Assembly: GCA_002083365.1 (NCBI GenBank) | Contig: LVWS01000016.1 | Coordinates: forward strand, 1-64,000 | DNA length: 64,000 bases | Direction of reading: 5' to 3' | Source of the DNA: Nitrospira sp. SG-bin1 | GTDB taxonomy: Bacteria > Nitrospirota > Nitrospiria > Nitrospirales > Nitrospiraceae | Shown here: piece after piece, positions 8,771-17,012 of the stretch | Numbering within the stretch: the stretch's first letter is position 1 | Layout of the letters: each line of letters opens with the position of its first letter | Made by a program: the position numbers and the translations under genes | The notes under the pieces: model-generated | Database searches by the model: none | What the model saw: the letters and a program-made list of their open reading frames with translations, nothing else | What the model was told of the DNA's origin: nothing

Positions 8771-9358
8771 TCATTTAAACCCGAATTGAGCCAGGATATC
8801 GTCGGCAACCTTCTGTTTCATGGCCGTCGTTTTGGATTCCTCGAGTTGCTTCAGTAACTGCCCGGCTAGACTCTCGTCCCTGGCTGCCGGGCCGCCCTCC
8901 TGAAGACCGAAGATGACAACGAGTTCCACCAGCTTGCCTTGCACTTCATCGAGAATCGTCACCAGCTTCTTCACCCGCTGCGCGACGAGATCTTGAAAAG
9001 AGAGGGTGGTCATGATGTCCGTCAGAGACTTGTCGTCCTGCGCCAGCACGGAGGACACCTTCTCGAGCCGTCCCACCAGGGTCATGCAATCCATTGCCCG
9101 CAGGACCTCGATGACCGCGGCAAGATCTTTCGCGACTTGCCCGTGGCCGTCCTGAATCGTCTCAGTCAATCTCATGACCTCAAGGGTGCCGTCTTCCGTC
9201 ATCTTGCTCAGATCGCTCAAATGGGAGGCCGCGGTCGGAAGCTGGCTGCTGCTGGACATGATCTGGGGGCTGGCCGCCGCGATCGCCGTCATCGCGCTTT
9301 CGACAAATCGCGCTAGTTCTCCGAGCTCTTCGTACAATTTATGCGTTTGGTTGTGCAC
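8771..9358 (-). CDS. cheZ: CheZ CheY-phosphate phosphatase
   Basis: This 195-residue helical protein has the catalytic motif SFQDLVAQ (D123, Q127) on a long helix, as in E. coli CheZ (D143, Q147). The C-terminal peptide ADDILAQFGF matches the CheY-binding tail of CheZ. The gene lies between cheY and motA, so the phosphatase is made together with its substrate and the motor. This is the canonical CheZ; a second CheZ-like protein sits in the cheA operon. Confidence 0.93.
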   Translation of the reverse strand: MHNQTHKLYEELGELARFVESAMTAIAAASPQIMSSSSQLPTAASHLSDLSKMTEDGTLEVMRLTETIQDGHGQVAKDLAAVIEVLRAMDCMTLVGRLEKVSSVLAQDDKSLTDIMTTLSFQDLVAQRVKKLVTILDEVQGKLVELVVIFGLQEGGPAARDESLAGQLLKQLEESKTTAMKQKVADDILAQFGFK

Positions 9359-9405
9359 AACACCTCCCTAGCTAGTGGTCCTGCACCTGTAGGGCTGACG
9401 ACCGT

Positions 9406-9786
9406 CTATTTAAAAATCTTCCCGATCTTTTCCTGCATGATCTCGGCTGTAAAGGGCTTGACGATGTAGTTGCTCACTCCGGCTTGCACAGCCTCGACCA
9501 AATTGGCTTGTTGGGCCTCAGCCGTCACCATCAAGACCGGCAGGGTTTTGAGCTTCTCGTCCGCTCGGATCGCCCGAAGCATGTCGATACCCGTCATGAC
9601 CGGCATGTTCCAGTCGGACACGACAAAGCCAAACGTATCCGCCCGCAGCTTCTGCAGCGCCTCTTGTCCGTTTTCCGCCTCATCCAAATTGGCGAATCCC
9701 AGCTGCTTCAGGATGTTCTTGACGATTCTCCTCATCGTCACCATGTCATCGACGACGAGGATTTTCATGTTTGGATCGGCTGGCAT
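9406..9786 (-). CDS. cheY: CheY chemotaxis response regulator
   Basis: This 126-residue receiver is closely similar to classical CheY: D13/D14, phospho-acceptor D58 in SDWNMPVM, the switch threonine in VTAEA, and lysine in IVKPF. The run VVDDMVTMRRIVKNIL strongly resembles enterobacterial CheY. Phosphorylated CheY binds FliM and changes rotation. It is the first gene of a cheY-cheZ-motA-motB operon. The promoter is uncertain; a weak sigma-28-like site lies about 100 bases upstream. Confidence 0.96.
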   Translation of the reverse strand: MPADPNMKILVVDDMVTMRRIVKNILKQLGFANLDEAENGQEALQKLRADTFGFVVSDWNMPVMTGIDMLRAIRADEKLKTLPVLMVTAEAQQANLVEAVQAGVSNYIVKPFTAEIMQEKIGKIFK

Positions 9787-10113
9787 AACGCCTCCTTTTG
9801 ATCTTACCTAATCGCCGGAACGACGACAGCCGACGGTTTATCCACGGGTATGCTGGACGGACCGCGGCGCAGCCGCTCGACGCTTCGTCAGATATCGGCA
9901 CGTTCGCCGAACGACCTGAGCCGAAACGGCTCGCTCCTTCACCGATTTCGCCGTAGTGGTGGGAATCAATCGACGTGCGTGGAGAGAGGCGTGTCCCCGG
10001 GAAACCGTCACCGGGAGGATCATGCCCACCACTCATGATCTCGGCGGCATGCCGGCCGTGAGTGGGACAGGCGAGCCATGCTGCCGACGAACCGGGCAGC
10101 CACTCGTCGGCCG
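9787..10113. other. intergenic region upstream of cheY
   Basis: This 327-base gap separates cheY from the HTH gene. Open frames here look like chance frames without ribosome sites. At 9892-9919 the minus strand reads TCAGGTCG, 12 nt, GCCGATAT, a weak sigma-28-like match that would give cheY a leader of about 100 nt. I see nothing else. Confidence 0.4.
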
Positions 10114-10344
10114 CTAGCCTTGCCGAGACCGACCATGCATCCATTCATGGATATCACGGCGAAGGAAGCGCCAGTGTTTTCCGATCTTTGACGCGGGCAG
10201 TTCACCGACTCGGGCCAGCTTATAGACGGTTGACTTGGGTACGCGGAGAAACTGCGCCACCTCCAGCACGGTCAAGATTTCCCCGTCCCGTACAGTGACC
10301 TCCCCGGGCTTCATCACTGTTGCTGCGGATACGTCAGTATTCAT
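10114..10344 (-). CDS. excisionase/MerR-type helix-turn-helix DNA-binding protein
   Basis: This 76-residue protein is one winged-HTH domain of the excisionase (HTH_17/BldC) type: LTVLEVAQFLRVPKSTVYKLARVGELPASKIGKHWRF, with the recognition helix in PKSTVYKLAR and the wing in GKHWRF. There is no effector domain. It is divergent from the MinD/ParA-type gene at 10523, with a 178-base shared upstream region that it may regulate. It could act as a small architectural or transcriptional factor. No integrase or phage gene is nearby, so an excisionase role is unlikely. Confidence 0.88.
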   Translation of the reverse strand: MNTDVSAATVMKPGEVTVRDGEILTVLEVAQFLRVPKSTVYKLARVGELPASKIGKHWRFLRRDIHEWMHGRSRQG

Positions 10345-10522
10345 GACGACTGTGGTATCGGCGTGGCGGTTCCAAAACTTGAGCGCCTGATAGACGCGGA
10401 TCGCGGCCTACAAGCGTGTTTTCCTGCTGGTTCGACTCAGATGGACGCTGTCCATTCATGTTTCTCCACAACCAGCCGACAAAGGTGTGCGACTGGGCAT
10501 CAATCACGAGGAACTGCACTCA

Positions 10523-11422
10523 ATGGCGCATGTGATTTCTGTCGCGTCGGGCAAAGGCGGCGTCGGGAAAAGCGTGGTGTCGGTGAACCTGGCTCTTGTC
10601 TTGGCGCGCGGAGGGAGACAGGTGGTGCTCGCGGACCTCGACGTCGGCGGCGCCGACGCCCATGTGCTGGTTGGTCTCCTCAACCCTGAGCATACGCTGA
10701 CAGATTTTCTCAACCATCGCATCGAGCAACTGGATGATCTCGCCCACCGCCTTCCACTGCATCCGAACTTACGAATCATTCCCGGCACCGGTGATACCTT
10801 GGCGACGGCCAACATGTCCTATTCGCAGAAGAAGCGCCTGATTCGGAACTTTCAGGATATCCGCGCGGACGTGATCGTCGTCGATATCGGCGCCGGAACC
10901 AGCTATCATGCGCTCGATTTTTTTCTGATGGCCGACCACCATGTCGCCGTCGCCACCCCCGATCCGACCTCGGTCCTCGACCTCTACCGCTTCATCAAGC
11001 TGGCGGCGATTCGGCGCGTCTTGTCAATGTTCATGATGCGGGAGGTGATGGCGGAAGGGCTTGCCAATCGAGACTACAGCAGCGTGGAGGAGGTGTTGGA
11101 CGTCGCGGGCAAGACGGATGAGTCCGGTCGCACGATCGCTGCGACCACGCTGCGGGCGTTTCAGCCGGCCCTGATCCTCAATCGCGTGTCGGGACGTGCC
11201 CGCGTCAACGTCCTCCAACTGAAGAAGTTACTGAAAGAGTACGTCGGCGGTGATTTGACTCTGCTCGGTGAAATTCCGGAGGATCCGACGATGGAACAAG
11301 CGGTACGCGCGTACATCCCGGTGGTTCAATATGCTCCCGCCTCCCCTGCCGCGGCCGCGCTGACCAAAGCGGCGGAGACACTGATGCAGCTCGTTCAATG
11401 CCCCCCATCACAGGCGGCATGA
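10523..11422 (+). CDS. MinD/ParA-family ATPase (FlhG-like paralogue)
   Basis: This 299-residue P-loop ATPase has a deviant Walker A, SGKGGVGKS, near residue 8. A switch I-like DLDVGG lies near residue 39 and a Walker B-like IVVDIGAG near residue 120. Compared with the FlhG at 51780 it has an extra helical insert (about residues 168-215) after FIKLAAIRRVL. Such proteins dimerise on ATP and position cell structures. The ATG at 10523 follows GAGGAA; an upstream GTG at 10487 is less likely. It is one of few plus-strand genes here and is paired divergently with an HTH gene. Its cargo is not evident. Confidence 0.88.
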   Translation: MAHVISVASGKGGVGKSVVSVNLALVLARGGRQVVLADLDVGGADAHVLVGLLNPEHTLTDFLNHRIEQLDDLAHRLPLHPNLRIIPGTGDTLATANMSYSQKKRLIRNFQDIRADVIVVDIGAGTSYHALDFFLMADHHVAVATPDPTSVLDLYRFIKLAAIRRVLSMFMMREVMAEGLANRDYSSVEEVLDVAGKTDESGRTIAATTLRAFQPALILNRVSGRARVNVLQLKKLLKEYVGGDLTLLGEIPEDPTMEQAVRAYIPVVQYAPASPAAAALTKAAETLMQLVQCPPSQAA

Positions 11423-11534
11423 TCCAGCGAAGGCGACTGGATGGACTTTCCGCACCCAGCCCCATCGCGACCGCCCGATACCCACCGACGCAGTGCGAGC
11501 TCGCGGAAATCGGCCGCACCAGGCACCCACCGGG

Positions 11535-12545
11535 CTACCGCAACTTTCGCACGATCACACCATACCATCCTAGGCCGTCGTACTCCTGGTACCCGAGTGT
11601 TTGTGCATAGGCGATTACCTCTTGATCGCCGGTGACATAATACCCTCGTTGACGCCTTTGATGGCTCAGCGCGAACGGCTGCAAGATTCCTTGATCATCG
11701 GAGGCAGCGATAATGCGCAGCCCCTTGTCGAGCAACAGAACACGGGTCCGCTTCCATGCCTCCTCGGAGATGGAGGCTTCCTTCTGAACGATGGTTTTTG
11801 ATTGGGTCTCCCAATCAAACACGACTCCGAGGACACCGGTGACTTTTCCATCCACCCGCCCTTCCTTCCGAATGGCGGCGGCATAGACGGCGACCAATTG
11901 ATTATCATGAAGAGGATCGTGAAAAATATCGTCCACGACATACTGATCCCCCCTGGTTGTCGCCATGGCCTTTTGAAACCATGGCAACCTTGACCCGACA
12001 GTGCCGGTGACCTTGGGATATTTGTCCGGCTGAGAACAGGCCAGTATTGTTCCGTCGGGGGCGACAAGAACCAGGTTGAGATAGACGGAATAGAATCGAT
12101 TGATCAGGCCGAGTCGTTCGGCGGCATGCAGGAGGGAGGTCCGATCCATCGATTCCAGCGCCTGAACCAACGCGTCGTCCGTCGCCCACCAGCGAACGTC
12201 GGCGGTGCGTTCGAACAAGTTGCGCACGATCAACTGCACGAGGGTCTGTGCCATCTCCGACAAGCGATCGCTCTCTTTTTCGGTAAACCGGCGCTCCAAT
12301 TCGTTCGTTTCCGCCCGGATGTTTCCCAACTCTTTGGAGGTCTCGGCTGCTTGCGCGGCCAATTTTTTCACCTCGGTGGCGACCACGGCAAACCCTCGAC
12401 CGGCGTCTCCCGCTCTGGCCGCTTCTATGGTAGCGTTTAATGAGAGAATCGTGATCTCACTGGTTATTCTTGCGTTGCTGATCAGATGATCGCCGATCTG
12501 TTTGTCGATACTACCGATGATCTCTCTGACATCACGCGGACGCAT
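11535..12545 (-). CDS. soluble chemoreceptor-like protein: MCP signalling tip followed by C-terminal Cache domain
   Basis: This 336-residue protein has no membrane segment. Residues ~25-75 contain the highly conserved receptor tip (ITILSLNATIEAARAG, GRGFAVVATEVKKLA). The arm before the tip is only about 30 residues, far shorter than in a normal receptor. Residues ~120-336 resemble a dCache sensor (LVLVAPDGTILACS, PWFQKAM, GVLGVVFDW, ending GLGWYGVIV). The usual order, sensor then signalling domain, is therefore reversed and the protein would be cytoplasmic. It is the last gene after the GGDEF and PilZ genes downstream of fliT. The start has a GGAGA site. Confidence 0.85.
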   Translation of the reverse strand: MRPRDVREIIGSIDKQIGDHLISNARITSEITILSLNATIEAARAGDAGRGFAVVATEVKKLAAQAAETSKELGNIRAETNELERRFTEKESDRLSEMAQTLVQLIVRNLFERTADVRWWATDDALVQALESMDRTSLLHAAERLGLINRFYSVYLNLVLVAPDGTILACSQPDKYPKVTGTVGSRLPWFQKAMATTRGDQYVVDDIFHDPLHDNQLVAVYAAAIRKEGRVDGKVTGVLGVVFDWETQSKTIVQKEASISEEAWKRTRVLLLDKGLRIIAASDDQGILQPFALSHQRRQRGYYVTGDQEVIAYAQTLGYQEYDGLGWYGVIVRKLR

Positions 12546-12633
12546 GTCTGCTGTCTCCTTTCCACTTGAGTCGGTCGAATGATGGGTGACCGCGATGATG
12601 CCCTCCAGAGAAGGCTCTGCGGTCGTCTATCGG

Positions 12634-13239
12634 CTAGCCGGTCTGATTCCGCCTTGCGCGCAACCGCTCGGCTTGGGCATGAAGGATGTGCCGGATCAGG
12701 AGTTCCTGATCGTCGGCTTTGAGGTCGACGAATTCCGTGGCGATCGCAAACCCGTGTCCGTCTGTCTGAGGGATGATACGAATCACTTTTGCCTGAGCTT
12801 GGATGAGGGTAAACGGCGGAAGGATCAATTTGATCGCGAGGTGATCGCCTGACGCGAATTCCCGAGGGGAGACAAACCCCACCCCTCCACCACTGAGATT
12901 GACATCCGTCGGCCGTGCCATGGCGACACTGGACGGCTGGCTGACGACCAAAGCATTGAGGATGACTTCGAGCATATAGTCGACTTTCATGATCCATGGC
13001 AGCACCGGCGAGCCGACCAACGACTCTCCTGTGCGCGCAAGCAGATCCGCGGTGGGTTTCGTGACAGCCGCGGAAATCATCTCCGGTGTGGTGGGAGTCC
13101 TTTCGACAGGAACAAGGGTTCCGGTCTCCGTCAGCAACCGATATTCCATCAGCACCCGATCATCGATTCTGATCCATTCCCGTCGTTCATCGGCCGAATG
13201 CTGGGAAGGCATGGAAGATATCGTCACAGGAGACGCCAT
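12634..13239 (-). CDS. PilZ-domain c-di-GMP receptor protein
   Basis: This 201-residue protein carries the c-di-GMP ligands RxxxR (R20-R24, in RREWIRIDD) and NxSxxG (N114-G119, NLSGGG). The gap between them, about 90 residues, is much longer than in a minimal PilZ domain and suggests an inserted helical segment (~40-100). No YcgR N-domain is obvious. The ATG at 13237-13239 has GGAAAG upstream; a GTG at 13267-13269 would overlap the previous gene. It lies just downstream of a GGDEF gene, in the fliD-fliS-fliT neighbourhood, pointing to flagellar or chemotactic control by c-di-GMP. Confidence 0.87.
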   Translation of the reverse strand: MASPVTISSMPSQHSADERREWIRIDDRVLMEYRLLTETGTLVPVERTPTTPEMISAAVTKPTADLLARTGESLVGSPVLPWIMKVDYMLEVILNALVVSQPSSVAMARPTDVNLSGGGVGFVSPREFASGDHLAIKLILPPFTLIQAQAKVIRIIPQTDGHGFAIATEFVDLKADDQELLIRHILHAQAERLRARRNQTG

Positions 13240-13258
13240 GGTTTGGCTACTTTCCGGG

Positions 13259-14398
13259 TTATGCGGCACAACTCAGCGCCACCGCGCATGCCAATCCCGG
13301 CGGTTTCGGTGTATGAAAGACCACTCGGTTTCGCCCCTGGACTTTCGCGTCCCTCAGAGCGGCGGCGCCGACCAACATCCATTCCGCAACGGACGCCACG
13401 GTGGCGTCCGGGATTGCGGCGAGGCCGATGCTTGCCGTGGTACGAACCTGTCCCGCCTCGATCGCAAAAGGGTGTCCTTCGATACGACCTCGCAACCGCT
13501 CCGCGAGGGCTAGCGCGTTCTGCCTATCCGCATGAGGCAGCACGACCACGAAGGTGTCAGCCCTGGATCGTCCGACGACATCGCTATCGCGGACGGTCTC
13601 GCGTATCAGATCCGCTGTCGCCTTCAGCACGTGATCTCCCGCCCTGTGACCGACACAGTCATTGACGGTCTTGAAGAAGTCCAAGTCCAACAGCAACAGG
13701 CTGGCCGGCACGCCGTAGCGAACTCCGACACGTAACTCTCTCGACAAGATGTCATCGACCGCCCGTGCGTTGAGCAGCTGCGTGAGCGGGTCGCGGAGGT
13801 CGATTTCCTGTTCACACCGATGTGTATCGGCATGGCGTAGGGCGAGAGACAGAGCGGCGCCGATCGTCTCAAGCACGTCCCGCTCCCACTGAGTAAAGCA
13901 ATTCGGATCTTTCGGTTCAACAAGAAGCAGCCCGCTGTCGTCCGATCCGAGAGCAAAACGTACCTCTTGTCCAAAGGTGGGATCCTGTTCTTGCAGCGAT
14001 TGCCGTGACGGCAACGGCGGCACGAGATAGAGATGCCGTGATCGGAGGCTGCGCCGAGGGCTGCTCATTGCACTATTGTCGGAAGGAATTTGGCCGAGTC
14101 TACGGAGCAAATACCGGCACACGAACGCCTCGCGTTTTCGATTCCGAGGGTTCGACCAAGTCCATACGCGGTTACGATTTGATCTCGCGAAGCCAATGAT
14201 ACTGGTATCGATAAGAGGCGGCAATCGTCTCCCCAAGGTCTTGATGATGCCATCTTCGTCTTGTACGCGCGCGAGTTCATCGATGAGACGATGCAGCGCG
14301 GTCAATGTTTGCCCGCACTCTTGCAACTGCAGAGACTTTTGCGTGAATGGAGATAATTTGCCGGACGGCATGTTCACGTCGGGTTCCTGCATGGCCAT
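13259..14398 (-). CDS. GAF-like plus degenerate GGDEF protein with intact I-site
   Basis: This 379-residue protein has an N-terminal GAF-like sensor (~30-190) and a C-terminal GGDEF fold (~200-365). The active-site loop reads RADTF (279-283) in place of GGDEF: both glycines and the glutamate are lost, so cyclase activity is unlikely. The inhibitory-site motif RxxD (R270, D273) is intact at the correct five-residue distance. It may therefore act as a c-di-GMP receptor rather than an enzyme. It follows the fliT-like gene by 18 bases and is upstream of the PilZ gene. Confidence 0.9.
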   Translation of the reverse strand: MAMQEPDVNMPSGKLSPFTQKSLQLQECGQTLTALHRLIDELARVQDEDGIIKTLGRRLPPLIDTSIIGFARSNRNRVWTWSNPRNRKREAFVCRYLLRRLGQIPSDNSAMSSPRRSLRSRHLYLVPPLPSRQSLQEQDPTFGQEVRFALGSDDSGLLLVEPKDPNCFTQWERDVLETIGAALSLALRHADTHRCEQEIDLRDPLTQLLNARAVDDILSRELRVGVRYGVPASLLLLDLDFFKTVNDCVGHRAGDHVLKATADLIRETVRDSDVVGRSRADTFVVVLPHADRQNALALAERLRGRIEGHPFAIEAGQVRTTASIGLAAIPDATVASVAEWMLVGAAALRDAKVQGRNRVVFHTPKPPGLACAVALSCAA

Positions 14399-14416
14399 CG
14401 CCCACCCCTGTTTCTG

Positions 14417-14743
14417 CTACGCTTTCATTGAGACGGCCAGGGGGACGGAACGCTCTCTACCGAGCCGATGATGAAGGTTGTGAAGACGCTGTCGATTCGC
14501 CGCCGCCTCAGCCAATAGAGACCCCAGCACGGCTTGCACGGTATGCACTCGATTGCGGATCTGTTCATCGAGCTGCAGCAGACGGCTCCCTTCTTCGAGC
14601 GGTGCCTGCATCGTCTCCAAGATGAGGCCGCGCTCACGATAACACTGATCCACGATATCCCATTGTCCGAGTTCTGCCGCCTCCACTGCGGTGTTCGTGA
14701 GTCGAACGATATCGTCCCGGAACGTCTCATTCGCAAGGATCAT
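14417..14743 (-). CDS. fliT: FliT-like flagellar export chaperone
   Basis: This 108-residue, all-helical acidic-to-neutral protein resembles FliT chaperones in size and position. It overlaps the fliS stop by four bases (ATGA), the usual fliD-fliS-fliT order. FliT-family proteins bind the filament cap FliD or the export apparatus. Sequence identity in this family is low, so the call relies on length, helical pattern and gene order. Confidence 0.7.
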   Translation of the reverse strand: MILANETFRDDIVRLTNTAVEAAELGQWDIVDQCYRERGLILETMQAPLEEGSRLLQLDEQIRNRVHTVQAVLGSLLAEAAANRQRLHNLHHRLGRERSVPLAVSMKA

Positions 14744-15132
14744 CGTACACCGGCCATCTGATTCTGCTGCGCTGCAATCTCACGCCACCCCTCACGAAGT
14801 GTGGTCAAACAACGCAGCGGGCCTTCGAGATGGCGCGCATCGTTTCGTGCATTGGCTGTGACCAATTCGCCGAGCATGTAGTCGTAGAGACGGTGTAGCG
14901 ACCGAGCGATCTCGCCGCCTTGTTCGAAATCGAGCACGCTGTTGAGCTCCCCTATGATGGAAATGGCCCGTCCAAGAAATCGGCCTTTGTCTTTTGGATT
15001 GTTTGACTCGATCCCGGCTCGAGCCAGTTCAATCGATTGGATGGCCGCGTCGTAGAGCAAGACGACGATCTGCACCCGGGACGAGGTCATCACCTGTGTC
15101 TGCTGATACTGATTCGAGTATTGAGTGAGCAT
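14740..15132 (-). CDS. fliS: FliS flagellin export chaperone
   Basis: This 130-residue helical bundle protein binds the C-terminus of flagellin and keeps it unfolded for export. Typical FliS features are the N-terminal YSNQYQQTQVMTSSR segment and the VVLLYDAAIQSIELAR helix. It lies 21 bases downstream of fliD and overlaps fliT. Length is standard. Confidence 0.95.
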   Translation of the reverse strand: MLTQYSNQYQQTQVMTSSRVQIVVLLYDAAIQSIELARAGIESNNPKDKGRFLGRAISIIGELNSVLDFEQGGEIARSLHRLYDYMLGELVTANARNDARHLEGPLRCLTTLREGWREIAAQQNQMAGVR

Positions 15133-15153
15133 AGGTCCCTTCCGTGGATGATC

Positions 15154-16557
15154 CTATTGTCTCCTCGTCAGCGAGGAATTGGTCTGAAGAAAACTGATCT
15201 GACTCTGAAGTTGTCCGAGCAATCCGTCGAGCGCGGCGTACTGACGACGGAGCCGCTCTTCATACTGCGCGATGAGATCCTCTTTCTTGGCGATCTCGTC
15301 CGCCACATCCGAAATCTGGTCTGTCAGACTGTTCTTGCGAAGCGTCAATGCCCCGGACTCGATGTCGTCTAGCGTATCTACCGCAGTAGTGAGAAGCTGC
15401 GCGATGCCAACGCTGCCGGTTTGATTGACGAACAGATTCTTGACAGCCGTGTAGTTTGAGCTCAGTGCCGCGTCGAGTTTGGCATCCTCAACAGTCACGG
15501 TACCGTCGCGTTCCGTTTTAAACCCGATGTCACCCGCCGTGGTGTAGGTCGTCAACCCCGGCACGGCAGAGGAGAGCGCGGTCCTCAGCTGGCCGAGCAC
15601 CGTCCGCACAGTCGGCTCGTTGAAAAAGATTCCGCCCTTCTTGGTTGTGATATCGTAGGTGTTTCGCTCGTTGATGAATTTGACCACATCGTTATAGGCG
15701 GTTGCCAGCGCGGTAATGTTGGTTTTGACGCCGGCCACATCCCGTGAGACATTGACTGAGATCGTACTTGAACCGGTGGTCTTCGACAGCGTCAAGGTGA
15801 CCCCGGAAATGGCGTCGGTGATCGTGTTGCTGCTGCGCTGAAACGTCAGCGGGCTTAGACTTGGATCGCCCACGACCACCACCGCATCCTGAGCCGCCTG
15901 CAGCGTATCGGCTCCTCCGGTTCCACTGCTGTTTAGAAAATCAAGGTCGGTATCGTCAGCGACGATCGTGATTCCGCTCGTGGCCCCGGTATTGGTGGAG
16001 GTCAATACCAGCCGGTACGCGGGTGACGCCTCGCTCCCCGTATTGACGACCGAAGCGGTGACACCTGCACCGAGGTCATTGATGGCGGTCTTGAGATCTT
16101 CGATCGTCGCCGTGGCACTCAGCGTCACGGTTTGATTGCTGCCGCTGCCGACGCGAAAGGTAAACGTCCCTGAGCCGCCACTTACGATGTCGGTTGTCGT
16201 GGACGCGACCGCCTTCGCGGACTTATTCGTCACCTGGTGCGACTGCGCCAGTTGCGTGACCTTGACGGTGTAGCTTCCTTGTACGGCCGTCGATGACCCC
16301 GTGGCGGTGAGCACGGTCGTGTCGCTGACCGATACGCCGGAACGGTCGAAATTCGACGTCAGACGTATTTTGTCGGCGGCGCTTTGCAGCGCAACCAGCT
16401 TTGTGCTCAGCGTGGCGTAGTCGGTCGATTTCGAGTTCAGCGTGGCCTTCTTAGCATTGAGCCGATCGACAGGGAAACGTGACGCCTTGACCAGTTGGTC
16501 GATAACCTGGCCGAAGTCCAGCCCATTTCCCAGACCGCCAAAACTTATCGTTGCCAT
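15154..16557 (-). CDS. fliD: FliD filament cap (HAP2)
   Basis: This 467-residue flagellar cap protein promotes flagellin assembly at the filament tip. The N-terminal FliD_N region begins MATISFGGLGNGLDFGQVID. The central region has a flagellin-IN type module (TVTLSATATIEDLKTAIND). The C-terminal FliD_C region ends with a coiled-coil segment (DEIAKKEDLIAQYEERLRR). It sits between flaG and fliS. Length is normal for a short FliD. Confidence 0.96.
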   Translation of the reverse strand: MATISFGGLGNGLDFGQVIDQLVKASRFPVDRLNAKKATLNSKSTDYATLSTKLVALQSAADKIRLTSNFDRSGVSVSDTTVLTATGSSTAVQGSYTVKVTQLAQSHQVTNKSAKAVASTTTDIVSGGSGTFTFRVGSGSNQTVTLSATATIEDLKTAINDLGAGVTASVVNTGSEASPAYRLVLTSTNTGATSGITIVADDTDLDFLNSSGTGGADTLQAAQDAVVVVGDPSLSPLTFQRSSNTITDAISGVTLTLSKTTGSSTISVNVSRDVAGVKTNITALATAYNDVVKFINERNTYDITTKKGGIFFNEPTVRTVLGQLRTALSSAVPGLTTYTTAGDIGFKTERDGTVTVEDAKLDAALSSNYTAVKNLFVNQTGSVGIAQLLTTAVDTLDDIESGALTLRKNSLTDQISDVADEIAKKEDLIAQYEERLRRQYAALDGLLGQLQSQISFLQTNSSLTRRQ

Positions 16558-16577
16558 CCCCGCCCCTTGTGCTTGCC

Positions 16578-16940
16578 CTATGCCTGCTCCTTCAACAACA
16601 GCCCTTTCGGACTCGAGAGGTACTTTTCCAGCTCCAGCAGCTCTTCCGGCGGAATCTGCCGAATCACCTCGCCGGATTCCTGTTCGACCACCTTCACGAC
16701 GACTCGTTCGGTTTCATTGTCCACTCGGATCCGGAGCTGTGGGTTTGCCAGACTCAGGACCTCGTTGACCTTCGTTGCGGCAAGATCGATCACGGCCCGA
16801 TCAGCGGATGCCTGGGAAGACGACTGTCCTTCCGAGTCGTGTTTTTTTACCTTCGGCTTTTGTCCCACCGCGCCCGATGGCTCTTCTCCACGAGAGCGCT
16901 CGACCCGAGGATCTGCCTTTGGTGTAACGCTGTGTATCAT
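16578..16940 (-). CDS. flaG: FlaG flagellar protein
   Basis: This 120-residue protein has a charged, low-complexity N-terminal half. The conserved FlaG C-terminal domain contains LRIRVDNETERVVVKVVEQ and EVIRQIPPEELLELEKYL. FlaG influences filament length in several bacteria. It is the first gene after the flagellin terminator and precedes fliD by 20 bases. Confidence 0.93.
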   Translation of the reverse strand: MIHSVTPKADPRVERSRGEEPSGAVGQKPKVKKHDSEGQSSSQASADRAVIDLAATKVNEVLSLANPQLRIRVDNETERVVVKVVEQESGEVIRQIPPEELLELEKYLSSPKGLLLKEQA

Positions 16941-16966
16941 GGCAGCCTCCGTACGAAGCTATCGAC

Positions 16967-16997
16967 GCCGCGCCCTCTCTTGGTGAGAGGGCGCGGC
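16967..16997 (-). terminator. perfect 13-bp hairpin downstream of flagellin
   Basis: A perfectly paired stem (GCCGCGCCCTCTC and its complement) with a five-base loop starts 16 bases after the fliC stop. It lacks a clear T-run on either strand, so it is more likely an RNA 3'-end stabiliser or partial terminator than a textbook intrinsic terminator. Confidence 0.7.
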
Positions 16998-17012
16998 CCC
17001 GATGGTCTGTTA

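Noticed and set aside
10114..10344. Phage excisionase and integrated element
   Set aside because: The HTH resembles excisionases, but no integrase, att-like repeat or phage gene is nearby.
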